NCBI GenBank assembly: GCA_019057815.1
Contig: JAHLWR010000001.1
Location: 86,001 to 150,000, forward strand
DNA: 64,000 nucleotides
Reading direction: 5' to 3'
Origin: Candidatus Heimdallarchaeota archaeon
Lineage (GTDB): Archaea > Asgardarchaeota > Heimdallarchaeia > Heimdallarchaeales > Heimdallarchaeaceae
Shown here: one piece after another, positions 43,359-51,456 of the stretch
Numbering within the stretch: position 1 is the stretch's first letter
How the letters are laid out: each line of letters starts with the position of its first letter
The notes under the pieces: generated by a model
The model's input: the letters and a program-made list of their open reading frames with translations, nothing else
What the model was told of the DNA's origin: nothing
The model's database searches: none
Made by a program: the position numbers and the translations under genes

Positions 43359-46300
43359 TTATCCTTTAACATTTCCTATAGGTCTTAATCTAGCAACAGG
43401 GTGACTAATTGAGGATTTCTTCAGTGCATCTACTACAGAATCTATGTTTTTGTAAGCAAAACCTGCCTCTTCAGCTAGTCCAGGCATAGAAGCACCTTTA
43501 ACATAAATCCCTTTTTCTCTCATTTTACGTTGAAGAAAATCACCTCTAATTTGTCTTCTTGCTCTACTTCTGCTCATTGTTCTCCCAGCACCATGAGCTG
43601 TTGAACCGAAAGAAACTTCCATTGCTTTCTTAGTTCCTGTTAACAAATATGATTCTGTTTCCATTGACCCACCAATTATTACTGGTTGCCCAATTATTTG
43701 ATATTCTGAGGGTATTTCGGGATGTCCTGGACCAAATCCTCTTGTCGCTCCTTTCCTATGCACAAGTAATTTCCGTTTTTCTCCATCTACTATATGGTCC
43801 TCAATTTTCGCTATATTATGTGCCACATCATAAATCAAATCTAATCCTAATTCGTCTTGATCCATATTGAAAACTTCTTCAAACACTTTTCTTACATGAT
43901 GAGTTATCACTTGTCTATTTGCGAATGCCATATTTGAAGCCGCGCTCATTGCTGCAAAATAATCTTGTCCTTCCTTTGAATCTATTGGCACACTAGCTAA
44001 CTCTTGATCTAATATAGGTAGGTTATACTTTTTCATTGCTATTAAACAGGTTCTCAAATAATCAGTAGCCACTTGATGTCCTAATCCTCGTGATCCACAG
44101 TGAATCATCAATGTCACTTGGTTAGGTTTGTTTAATCCAAGAGTCTCTCCTATCTCTTTGTCAAGCAAGTCTCCGGGTTTCATCACTTGTACTTCACAAT
44201 AATGGTTACCAGAACCTAAAGTGCCAAGTTGATTAATACCTCTATTCTTGGCTTTATCACTGACTTTAGAAGAATCAGCATAAGGCATATTACCTTGACT
44301 CTCAATATGACGAACATCGTCTTCACGAGCATAACCATTCTCTAAACACCATTGGGCACCGGTGTCAAGAACAGAATTAAAAGAAGAGCGAGATAGAGAA
44401 GCCATCTTGGGATCATGTTTGAGCTTGACACCAACACCAGCAGGAACACGACGGAAAAGAAGATCAATAAGTTCGCGAATACGAGGACGAACATCCTTCT
44501 CCTCGAGAGTAGTAGTAAGCATACGGACACCACAATTGGAAACAACCATTGAATTTGCTATAAAGTTGTGAGAATCGTGTTCTACGGTGAAATCATAAAC
44601 ATTTCCTTCAAAGTTTTCTACTTTTTCGATTTTCTTTATTTCATCCCAAACCATACCACTATTCTTAGTAGTTAATAACTGTGATGCGATATAAGAATCA
44701 AAATGAGGAAATTGCTGTGAGGGGCGTGGGTTAGTTGTTAAGCCTTCATAAAGCACTCTTTCTACAAATCTTCTATTAACACCATGGCTTCTTGAGATTT
44801 CTTCAGCAATTTGTACAATTCCCATTCCCTCTTCAGAAAATGCCTGAATTTTCTCTTTTGCTTCTGATCTCTTCTTTATCTCATTTTCTTTATGTTTAAG
44901 GTACACAATGGCACCATTAGCTAACCACCTTTTTTTTCTATTATACTCGAAATTTATCTTTGAGTAGAAAGTAATTAAGTTCTCAGAGTTAGATTTTATA
45001 TGAATTCGGATTCTAAAACTCTCATCCCCTTGATTGTCTGTATAATTGTGCTTTTCTTCTGATATACTGTATTTGACACCAAACTCTTCTAGTATTTTTC
45101 CATATTGTTTTAGAAAGTCTAATCCTGATGCAATATAATTTGATCTTTTATTCATACCAACCGTTGGCATATAGAAGGTATAACCGAGATCAGTAGCAGT
45201 GGATGGAGTTGACATCTCAGCACCTTGAAAAGCCGCTATAAACAATCTTTTCATCCAGAGAGGAAGATCAAAGATCCAAGAAGGTAATTCCCAATCCTGT
45301 TTTGATTTGTTGCCAATGGGAATACCTAAAGCATGCAACAAAGTAAGGAAAGATCTAGCTGATACTTTTGCACTATGCTCAGTTGAATGAATAATCTTAT
45401 CTCCATATTTAGAACTAAAATTTATATCCCTATGACGAGTATATGTTCTAGAACAAGTCCATCCTAACCCTATGACATCCGCTCTTATATCTTCAAGATC
45501 CTCAGGTTGCCCATAAAACCAAACATAACCTTTCAATGTATTCTTTCCCTTCTCAGGAGATACAATTAATGAGCCATCGCCTAGAACAAAACCAAGTATT
45601 TTAAGCAGAAGTGGTAGTTTTGGTGAATCCATTTTTAAAGGAAGTAAATTTCTTTTTTTAAGTTCTTGAATTACTGTTGGGGTGTCAAAATCGAGTTCAA
45701 GTTTTTCAATATCCCTTTCTTCCAAGATTACACAGTCTGAAGGTTTCTCATAGGGAATTCCCTCAAAAGGATAAATGGCTATTTCATCATTGATGATAAG
45801 ATCCTTAAGTAGAATCATCCCTTCTTTAGTCCAAAAAGGATGATCTTCAGTTGCTTTTATTTCATAACCTGCTTTTGTTTGAATTTTATAAACTGAACTA
45901 GGTTTTACTTCTATGAATCGACTTATTAGAGAGCTTTCATATATTGAAGAATCAAAATCAATAACAACTAGATTTTCGTTTTTCCATTTATCCTTGAAAT
46001 CCTTTATAGCTAATGAATAACCAAGACTTGACAGAATTTTTGTATCTCCAGTAAGACAATTTATATCAAAACCCACGCCTCCAGGGCTTATTACTCCTTC
46101 TTCCATATCCATCGCAGCTATAGCACCAATTGGAAAACCATATCCAGCATGTGTATCTGGCAGTGCCAATGCATGTTTCACCACTCCTGGTAGTGTTGCT
46201 ACATTTGTTATCTGATCTACCACCCTCATTTCCAACCCTTTTTTCAGTTCTGGTGTTAATATGAATCTAGCTGGTACTTTCATTCCTTTTTTGTATGAAG

Positions 46301-46367
46301 TTGGTATTTCCCACGTTACATCATCAATTTTTTTCATTGGTACATTATCAATTGACATAATTCTCAA
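43359..46367 (-). CDS. rtcB: RNA-splicing ligase RtcB, interrupted by an intein
   Basis: A 1002-codon gene whose product is a 494-aa RtcB after removal of a 508-aa intein. RtcB joins 2',3'-cyclic phosphate and 5'-OH RNA ends with GTP and manganese, in tRNA splicing and RNA repair. Exteins show PDTHAGYGFPIGAIAAMD (about 70-87), GGVGFDIN then CGVRML (catalytic metal-binding Cys directly after the intein), HCGSRGLGHQ, VAHNIAKIE and SFGSTAHGAGRTMSRSRA with the guanylylated His. The intein sits exactly before the catalytic Cys, so the enzyme is inactive until splicing. Archease, its activator, is encoded 2.7 kb away on the other strand. Confidence 0.95.
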   Translation of the reverse strand: MRIMSIDNVPMKKIDDVTWEIPTSYKKGMKVPARFILTPELKKGLEMRVVDQITNVATLPGVVKHALALPDTHAGYGFPIGAIAAMDMEEGVISPGGVGFDINCLTGDTKILSSLGYSLAIKDFKDKWKNENLVVIDFDSSIYESSLISRFIEVKPSSVYKIQTKAGYEIKATEDHPFWTKEGMILLKDLIINDEIAIYPFEGIPYEKPSDCVILEERDIEKLELDFDTPTVIQELKKRNLLPLKMDSPKLPLLLKILGFVLGDGSLIVSPEKGKNTLKGYVWFYGQPEDLEDIRADVIGLGWTCSRTYTRHRDINFSSKYGDKIIHSTEHSAKVSARSFLTLLHALGIPIGNKSKQDWELPSWIFDLPLWMKRLFIAAFQGAEMSTPSTATDLGYTFYMPTVGMNKRSNYIASGLDFLKQYGKILEEFGVKYSISEEKHNYTDNQGDESFRIRIHIKSNSENLITFYSKINFEYNRKKRWLANGAIVYLKHKENEIKKRSEAKEKIQAFSEEGMGIVQIAEEISRSHGVNRRFVERVLYEGLTTNPRPSQQFPHFDSYIASQLLTTKNSGMVWDEIKKIEKVENFEGNVYDFTVEHDSHNFIANSMVVSNCGVRMLTTTLEEKDVRPRIRELIDLLFRRVPAGVGVKLKHDPKMASLSRSSFNSVLDTGAQWCLENGYAREDDVRHIESQGNMPYADSSKVSDKAKNRGINQLGTLGSGNHYCEVQVMKPGDLLDKEIGETLGLNKPNQVTLMIHCGSRGLGHQVATDYLRTCLIAMKKYNLPILDQELASVPIDSKEGQDYFAAMSAASNMAFANRQVITHHVRKVFEEVFNMDQDELGLDLIYDVAHNIAKIEDHIVDGEKRKLLVHRKGATRGFGPGHPEIPSEYQIIGQPVIIGGSMETESYLLTGTKKAMEVSFGSTAHGAGRTMSRSRARRQIRGDFLQRKMREKGIYVKGASMPGLAEEAGFAYKNIDSVVDALKKSSISHPVARLRPIGNVKG
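44535..46058 (-). mobile_element. Intein with LAGLIDADG-type endonuclease in rtcB
   Basis: A 508-aa insertion (residues 104-611 of the precursor). Block A begins Cys1 in CLTGDTKIL; block B has TEDHPFW (T-x-x-H, residues 173-176); an endonuclease motif ILGFVLGDGSL is at about 256-266, with a second, weaker one near LFIAAFQGAEMST. The C-terminal blocks read VYDFTVEHDSHNFIANSMVV followed by Ser-Asn and the +1 Cys. The penultimate residue is Ser where almost all class 1 inteins have His, which normally assists Asn cyclisation. Block F His residues are present. The element is full length without stops. Confidence 0.92.
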
Positions 46368-46806
46368 TAGGTGGTTAACAATTATAATAATAAACGTCTT
46401 GATTAGTCAGAAAAAAACATCTCACCTAATATTAGGAATGAATCAAATGATAGCCGAGAAAATCAATAAACGAATTAACAGAGACTTGATATAAGCTTTA
46501 CTCATGAAAAACCCGTTCTACAAGTCAATAAAAGGTTTTTCTTTCTAAGGGCTCCATTTAGTTCTGTAGCTTAGCTACAAATAATGAAAATTCTAACATG
46601 TAGTCTTCTTAATGTAAAAAGAAGTTCCTTTTTCAAATTACTCACATATGATATGTAAAACCAGATGCTGACGTAATTTCGTCCAAAAACAATCTTTAAA
46701 AAGCTATCATTAGATAGTTTGTAATAGTATAGTAGTATATCAATTAAAAGTAGTATTCTATTTTTAGAGGATTGAACCTGTATTTCAAAAAGTATGGTGA
46801 TAATAT
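46368..46806. other. Gene-free gap between rtcB and the first zinc-ribbon gene
   Basis: About 440 AT-rich bases with no gene I can support. It holds a short perfect dyad TGTAGCT-T-AGCTACA (46564-46578), an AAAAACC/GGTTTTT inverted repeat (about 46505-46540) followed by a T-run, and TATA-like sequences on both strands serving the divergent genes. The proximal 25 bases before the zinc-ribbon ATG are conserved at the second copy. Confidence 0.5.
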
Positions 46807-46959
46807 ATGGGATATAATGATAGACCCCCTAGAGAAATGCATAAAGTAACTTGTGCAGAATGTGGAATGGAAACAGAAGTACCTTTCAAACCTGACGGTG
46901 AACGTCCAGTTTATTGCAGAGATTGCTATAGAAAGAGAAGACCTCCAAGAAGATATTAA
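46807..46959 (+). CDS. Small zinc-ribbon protein, CxxC-x17-CxxC type, copy 1
   Basis: A 50-aa protein too short for common gene finders. It has the C-x2-C-x17-C-x2-C spacing (Cys 16, 19, 37, 40) of the TIGR04272-type zinc ribbon, with the family phrase VPFKPDGERPVYC between the pairs. N- and C-termini are rich in Arg and Pro (GYNDRPPREMHK; RKRRPPRRY), which suggests nucleic-acid binding. Function in the family is unknown. An ATGGTGATA context supplies a GGTGAT ribosome site. A second copy at 48787 differs by two residues and six bases in 153. Followed by a conserved terminator-like hairpin. Confidence 0.88.
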   Translation: MGYNDRPPREMHKVTCAECGMETEVPFKPDGERPVYCRDCYRKRRPPRRY

Positions 46960-46963
46960 ACAA

Positions 46964-47016
46964 AAAAGTAAGTAAATAATAAAGAATTTTTTATCCTTAC
47001 TTTTATTTTTTATTTC
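46964..47016 (+). terminator. Conserved hairpin and T-tract after zinc-ribbon copy 1
   Basis: AAAAGTAAG (46964-46972) pairs with CTTACTTTT (46996-47004), followed by ATTTTTTATTT. The same arrangement, nearly base for base, follows copy 2, so it belongs to the duplicated unit and is probably its transcription end. Confidence 0.6.
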
Positions 47017-47072
47017 AAAAAAGATTTTTATATTTTTTTAGCAATGTTCAAAAGACCTATAGGTTTTTCATT

Positions 47073-48014
47073 ATGGGGTACGAAGAAACAAATCCAGTTG
47101 ATATAAAAATATCCAAAGTACAAAAACTAATTCAAGGGTTTTTCCCGAATATTAGAAATGAAGAAATCATTTTCTTTTATCATGGTACATATAACACATT
47201 TATAGTTAAGGACACTTTTATTTTCCGTTTCCCAGATAAGAGCTTGTATAATGACAAGGGATACAGGTTAATACTTAGAGAAGTAAAAGTTCTAGATACG
47301 ATCAGGAACCTCCTTTCTTTCCAAATCCCTAAACCTCTTTACGTTTCTTCTGACCCGAATAATCCTTTTGTAGGCTACAAGAAAATCCCAGGAGTTTCGC
47401 TTTCAAGATGCCTAAACAACGCATCATACACTAAAAAGAAGAACGTTGCTAATGAAATAGGTAAATTTCTTTCAGAATATCATTCAAGAGCCGTTTATGA
47501 AGTTTTTAAACAGAGTTTTTATCCCGAGCAAGAACTTTCGTCTGGACACCATAAGAAAAAATGGTTGGATTACAGAGAAAAGATGGAACGAATTGTCTTC
47601 CCTCTCGTAGGAAAAAAAAATATATTATGGTTATCCAATCTTTTTGATAATGTTTTGGAAAATAAAGAGAATTTCACTTATTCGTTAACAGCTACTCATG
47701 GTGATTTTGATACATCTAACATTCTAGTAAATCCTGAAAGCTTTCAAGTAATAGGTATAATCGATTTTGAGGATGCAAGCATTGCTGATCCAGCTTATGA
47801 TTTGTGTTTTATTAAGGAAGGAAAAGTTTTTTCTGACGCTATTTTTGAAAGCTATACGGGTATTATTGATTCAACAATGAAAGACAGAATAAAGTTCTAT
47901 TATTGTCGGGCTGGAACCATATATATAATCACAGGTGTTGAATGGAACAATCCACGAATGGTTGAGTATGGAAAAAAACTTCAAGAGAAAAGAATGAAAG
48001 AGTTTCCAGCCTGA
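47073..48014 (+). CDS. Aminoglycoside-phosphotransferase-family kinase-like protein
   Basis: A 313-aa protein of the APH/choline-kinase fold. The catalytic loop ATHGDFDTSNILVN (about 208-221; HGDxxxxN) and metal-binding IIDFEDASIADPAYDL (about 229-244) are intact. The N-lobe has IVKDTFIFRFPDKS and a Lys/Glu pair typical of the fold. Family members phosphorylate aminoglycosides, choline, homoserine, sugars or proteins; nothing shows which applies here. It lies between the two zinc-ribbon copies on the same strand, 113 bases after the first, whose terminator separates the transcripts. Confidence 0.88.
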   Translation: MGYEETNPVDIKISKVQKLIQGFFPNIRNEEIIFFYHGTYNTFIVKDTFIFRFPDKSLYNDKGYRLILREVKVLDTIRNLLSFQIPKPLYVSSDPNNPFVGYKKIPGVSLSRCLNNASYTKKKNVANEIGKFLSEYHSRAVYEVFKQSFYPEQELSSGHHKKKWLDYREKMERIVFPLVGKKNILWLSNLFDNVLENKENFTYSLTATHGDFDTSNILVNPESFQVIGIIDFEDASIADPAYDLCFIKEGKVFSDAIFESYTGIIDSTMKDRIKFYYCRAGTIYIITGVEWNNPRMVEYGKKLQEKRMKEFPA

Positions 48015-48111
48015 TATCGATTTAGTATTATTTTATCTGAATATGTTTTTATACCAAATCTACATGAGATATTTCAAAAAACTTTGAATTAGACCTTAAG
48101 AGGTAATTTCA

Positions 48112-48534
48112 ATGACAACAACACAAGAAAAAACAAAATTTGATTTTCCAAAAATGGTTGTAGTATTCACAACCTTTGTTGGAGCAGGAATAGGGGCTAT
48201 TGCTATTTGGTTATTAACAACTGTTTTCATTGGTGGGGAGTTTCCCTTTGTTTCAAACGATTATTCTGCTTTCATTGCACTCACTATTATCGGATTTACT
48301 ATGTGTTCCATAACATTCCCAATTCGCGCAACTATGCAAAATGGTTTCAAATGGTTAAGTTTTTTCACTATTAGTTCTATTGTACTTGGGGTTTCAATTT
48401 CAGTTTTTGCCGGACTTATAATCGCTAAAATTCAGATTCCCTTAATTACAGAGCGTATAGCTATAATCATCTTATCAGTGCTTGTTTTAGTGAAATTTAT
48501 TATCTCTACAACACATTTATTCATCAAAATTTAG
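48112..48534 (+). CDS. Four-helix membrane protein, function unknown
   Basis: A 140-aa protein with four hydrophobic segments (near residues 15-40, 52-70, 80-103 and 112-138), short loops and no recognisable motif. The N-terminus is hydrophilic (TTTQEKTKFDFPK). TTAAGAGGTAATTTC before the ATG gives a clear AGAGGT ribosome site. It may share a transcript with the kinase-like gene 97 bases upstream. The 250 bases downstream hold no gene, only the promoter of the second zinc-ribbon copy (TTTATATATAG near 48690). Confidence 0.8.
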   Translation: MTTTQEKTKFDFPKMVVVFTTFVGAGIGAIAIWLLTTVFIGGEFPFVSNDYSAFIALTIIGFTMCSITFPIRATMQNGFKWLSFFTISSIVLGVSISVFAGLIIAKIQIPLITERIAIIILSVLVLVKFIISTTHLFIKI

Positions 48535-48786
48535 CATCATAAAAATAATACAAGTAGTTTTCAGAGAATTAGAATCACCAAAAGTATCTATCTTTGATAG
48601 AGAAAATCCTACTTAAAAGAACGTAGAATTATTTTTTAAGCACTAGTTGCGTTATGTGGAAAAATAACTTGTACAAGAAGACTATTTTTATATATAGCTA
48701 TAGGGGAAGATGGATATAGAAATTAAGAGTCTATTTCAAAATTAGACAATTAAAATCTATATTATCAAAAATATGGTGAATAGTAA

Positions 48787-48939
48787 ATGGGATATAATGA
48801 TAGACCCCCTAGAGAAATGCATAAAGTAACATGCGCAGAATGTGGAATAGAAACAGAAGTACCTTTCAAACCTGACGGTGAACGTCCAGTTTATTGCAGA
48901 GATTGTTATCAAAAGAGAAGACCTCCAAGAAGATATTAA
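48787..48939 (+). CDS. Small zinc-ribbon protein, CxxC-x17-CxxC type, copy 2
   Basis: A 50-aa protein almost identical to the one at 46807: Met21 is Ile and Arg42 is Gln; four other base changes are silent. All four cysteines (16, 19, 37, 40) are kept. The two copies are direct repeats 1980 bases apart. Similarity extends about 25 bases upstream (TCAAAAA-TATGGTGA) and about 70 bases downstream through the hairpin, but stops sharply beyond, so the duplicated unit is little more than the gene, its ribosome site and its terminator. Promoters differ: TTTTTATATATAG near 48688 serves this copy, giving a leader of about 70 bases. Confidence 0.88.
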   Translation: MGYNDRPPREMHKVTCAECGIETEVPFKPDGERPVYCRDCYQKRRPPRRY

Positions 48940-48943
48940 ACAA

Positions 48944-49015
48944 AAAAGTAAGTAAATAATAAAGAGTTTTTTATTCTTACTTTTATTTTTTATTTTTACT
49001 TTTATTTTTTATTTA
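48944..49015 (+). terminator. Conserved hairpin and T-tract after zinc-ribbon copy 2
   Basis: AAAAGTAAG (48944-48952) pairs with CTTACTTTT (48976-48984), as at copy 1. Here the 3' arm with its T-tract is repeated once more (TTACTTTTATTTTTTATT twice, about 48978-49014), a small tandem duplication that copy 1 lacks. Confidence 0.6.
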
Positions 49016-49070
49016 TTTAACCACAACAGATTAATTTTTATTTGTTTCACTCAATCTTCAAGTGTTTAGA

Positions 49071-49499
49071 ATGTTCAAGTATAAACATCTTGAGGAAGAA
49101 TCTAAAGGTGATTTTGCTTTCGAGGTTTATGCCGACACTCTTGAAGAGCTCTTTAAAGGCGCTGGTTTTGCTTGTATGAGTGCTATGGTTAAAATAGATG
49201 CTCTAACAACGAATATAAAATTTGATTTTTCTTCTAAAGCTCCTGAACTTCCGTTGTTGCTTTACGATTTTCTTTCAGAACTTGTTTATTTGAAAGATGT
49301 TGAATCTGTCTTGTTCAAAGATTTTGAAATTAAAATATCTAAAAATATTGATTTCAATCTTCAATGTGTTGCAAAAGGTCGACTAATTAATTGGGACACT
49401 GATGAGTTGTATACCGATGTAAAAGCAGTAACGATGCATACAATGGTAGTTGAACAACGGGAAAACCAGTGGTATTGTCACGTTTTATTAGATTTGTAA
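49071..49499 (+). CDS. Archease, RtcB-activating protein
   Basis: A 142-aa protein of the archease family, which helps RtcB guanylylation and multiple turnover in tRNA ligation. Visible are AFEVYADTLEELFKGAGFAC (about 17-36), LPLLLYDFLSELVYLKDVES (about 62-81; family 'L..wLnELly..d'), and TDVKAVTMHTMVVEQRENQW (about 117-136; family 'eVKAvTyH'). The usual N-terminal HTADvG is changed to HLEEESKGD, so the metal-binding Asp near the N-terminus is shifted or replaced. The ATG at 49071 is preferred over a GTG three codons earlier. Its client RtcB is encoded about 2.7 kb upstream on the other strand. Confidence 0.88.
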   Translation: MFKYKHLEEESKGDFAFEVYADTLEELFKGAGFACMSAMVKIDALTTNIKFDFSSKAPELPLLLYDFLSELVYLKDVESVLFKDFEIKISKNIDFNLQCVAKGRLINWDTDELYTDVKAVTMHTMVVEQRENQWYCHVLLDL

Positions 49500-49637
49500 G
49501 ATTGTTGTAATCACTTTGTTAACTTTGAACATTGCTGTTGATAGAGATACTTGAAAGTTTCTGAACAAAAACTTTTAAACACCACATAAATAGATACAAT
49601 CGCAATATAATAGGTTAAAATAAATGAGGTTTATACA

Positions 49638-50057
49638 ATGTCTGATGATATAAATATTGTAGATAAATATATTATAAAAACGGATAGGCTTTATACAACA
49701 ACCCACGAGTGGGTTAAGAAAGAAGGCGATGTTTGGCTTTACGGCATTACAGGATACGCTAGTGTCGAAATGGGAGAACTTGCATTTGTAGAGTTTCCAG
49801 AAGTTGGAGACAAGTTCCCTAAAGGGGAACCAACCCTTACTATCGAAGCCTTAAAAACAGTAGAAGACTCATATGCTCCATTTGACTGTGAAGTTGTCGA
49901 AGTAAATGAGCCATTAGAAGATGATGCTAATATTATACATGAAGACCCCTATGAAGAGGGATGGCTTCTAAAATTAGTACCCACAGGATCTGAAGAAGGC
50001 TTAATTTCTCCGGAAGAATATGCAGATATAGTCAAAAAAGAGATAGAAGTTCAATAA
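49638..50057 (+). CDS. gcvH: Glycine cleavage system H protein
   Basis: A 139-aa lipoyl carrier shuttling the aminomethyl group between P, T and L proteins. Visible are TTHEWVKKEGDVWLYGITGY (about 21-40) and the lipoylation site EALKTVEDSYAPF with Lys73. The motif has EALKT in place of the common ES(V)KA, but the Lys position is right. The C-terminus EDPYEEGWLLKLVP fits the family. It is first in an operon gcvH-gcvPA-gcvPB, 14 bases before gcvPA. GAGGTTTATACA precedes the ATG as ribosome site. The lipoyl ligase/synthase and L protein are not in the window. Confidence 0.96.
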   Translation: MSDDINIVDKYIIKTDRLYTTTHEWVKKEGDVWLYGITGYASVEMGELAFVEFPEVGDKFPKGEPTLTIEALKTVEDSYAPFDCEVVEVNEPLEDDANIIHEDPYEEGWLLKLVPTGSEEGLISPEEYADIVKKEIEVQ

Positions 50058-50071
50058 AAGGGTGATTTTCA

Positions 50072-51454
50072 TTGAGTGATTATTCTCACCCCTATCTCGC
50101 AAATTGTGCTACTGATATTGAAGAAATGTTAAAAGAACTCGGTATTAGTAGCATAGACGAACTCTTTTCGGATATTCCTGAAGAAATACGTTTTAAAGGA
50201 GAATTGAAAATCCCACATTATCCAAGCGAAATGGAAGTTAAAGAACACGTAGAGGATTTGCTAAGCAAGAATAAAACAACAAGAGAAATTAGATCATTCT
50301 TAGGTGGAGGAGTTTTAGACATTTACATACCAGCAGCGCAAGATGAACTACTGAGAAGAACAGAGTTTTACAGCGCGTACACCCCTTACCAACCAGAAAC
50401 ATCTCAAGGTACGCTTCATACTCTTTTTGAATTTCAAAGTATGTTATGCGAATTATTGTCTATGGATACTACCAACTGTTCTATGTATGATTGGGCTACT
50501 GCTCTTGGTGAAGCTGCTAATATGACTGTTCGTTTGGCAAAGAAGAAGTTCACTTTCCTTTATACTGGCGCTATTGCACCTAATCGACTTGAAGTTCTAA
50601 AAACCTATGTTATTGGTTCTAATGTAACCTTGGTTGAAGTTCCTTATGATACAACAACCGGAAAAATGGACGTTACTAAAGCTATTGAACTTATGACAGA
50701 AGATGTCGCAGGAATCTACTTTGAAAATCCAAACTACTTTGGTGTTATTGAAGATAATATCAAACCAATAATAGAAGCAGCAAAAGAAAGAAACGTTATG
50801 GTTGTTGCAGGCGTAGATCTTAGTTCTCTTGGTCTTATAGAAGGACCTGGTGATTATGATGTCGATATAGCAATTGGTGATGCACAATGTGTTGGCGGCG
50901 GACCAATGAATTTTGGTGGGCCAATGACTGGTGTCTTTTCTATGAAATTCGACAGAAAATGGACCAGACAAATGCCTGGAAGATTAGTAGGTATAACTTT
51001 AACTCCTGAAGAAGGAAAATGGGCTTTTACTAACACTTTGCAAACAAGAGAACAACACATTAAGAGACACAGAGCAACCAGTAACATCTGCACTAATGAA
51101 GCTTTAACTGCTATGAGTGTTGCGTTTCATCTTGCCCTTCTAGGTCCTCAAGGAATCACAGAAACAGGAGAGTCAATGTACTATAATGCTCACTATCTTA
51201 AGGCAGAACTCGAAAAAATTGGTGTAAAACCCGTTTTCAATGGTGAGTTCTTTAACGCATTTACGGTTGATTTAAAGATTCCAAAAGACAAGAAGAAAGA
51301 GTTTACTACTTTCATGCTTGGAAGAAAAATCTTTGCTGGTATTCCTTATTCATTTGATGGAGAAAACTACGACTATTTAGTAACTACCTCTTACTTGCTG
51401 AGGAAGAAAGATCTTGATGATTTTGTCAAGGCAATTGAAGAATGGAGGAAATGA
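50072..51454 (+). CDS. gcvPA: Glycine dehydrogenase (decarboxylating) subunit 1
   Basis: A 460-aa N-terminal half of the two-subunit P protein. Visible are SFLGGGVLDIYIPA, the family stretch YTPYQPETSQGTLHTLFEFQ (about 111-130), MYDWATALGEAANMT, GDAQCVGGGPMNFGGP (about 269-284) and LQTREQHIKRHRATSNICTN (about 324-343). It pairs with gcvPB to form the PLP enzyme that decarboxylates glycine. Translation seems to start at a TTG (50072) preceded by GGGTGATT; no ATG upstream is usable. It overlaps the leader of gcvPB, whose GGAGG ribosome site lies in its last codons. Confidence 0.96.
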   Translation: MSDYSHPYLANCATDIEEMLKELGISSIDELFSDIPEEIRFKGELKIPHYPSEMEVKEHVEDLLSKNKTTREIRSFLGGGVLDIYIPAAQDELLRRTEFYSAYTPYQPETSQGTLHTLFEFQSMLCELLSMDTTNCSMYDWATALGEAANMTVRLAKKKFTFLYTGAIAPNRLEVLKTYVIGSNVTLVEVPYDTTTGKMDVTKAIELMTEDVAGIYFENPNYFGVIEDNIKPIIEAAKERNVMVVAGVDLSSLGLIEGPGDYDVDIAIGDAQCVGGGPMNFGGPMTGVFSMKFDRKWTRQMPGRLVGITLTPEEGKWAFTNTLQTREQHIKRHRATSNICTNEALTAMSVAFHLALLGPQGITETGESMYYNAHYLKAELEKIGVKPVFNGEFFNAFTVDLKIPKDKKKEFTTFMLGRKIFAGIPYSFDGENYDYLVTTSYLLRKKDLDDFVKAIEEWRK

Positions 51455-51456
51455 AA

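Noticed and set aside
46505-46578. A small RNA gene in the rtcB-zinc-ribbon gap
   Set aside because: Only short inverted repeats are visible, with no tRNA, C/D or H/ACA pattern that I can support.
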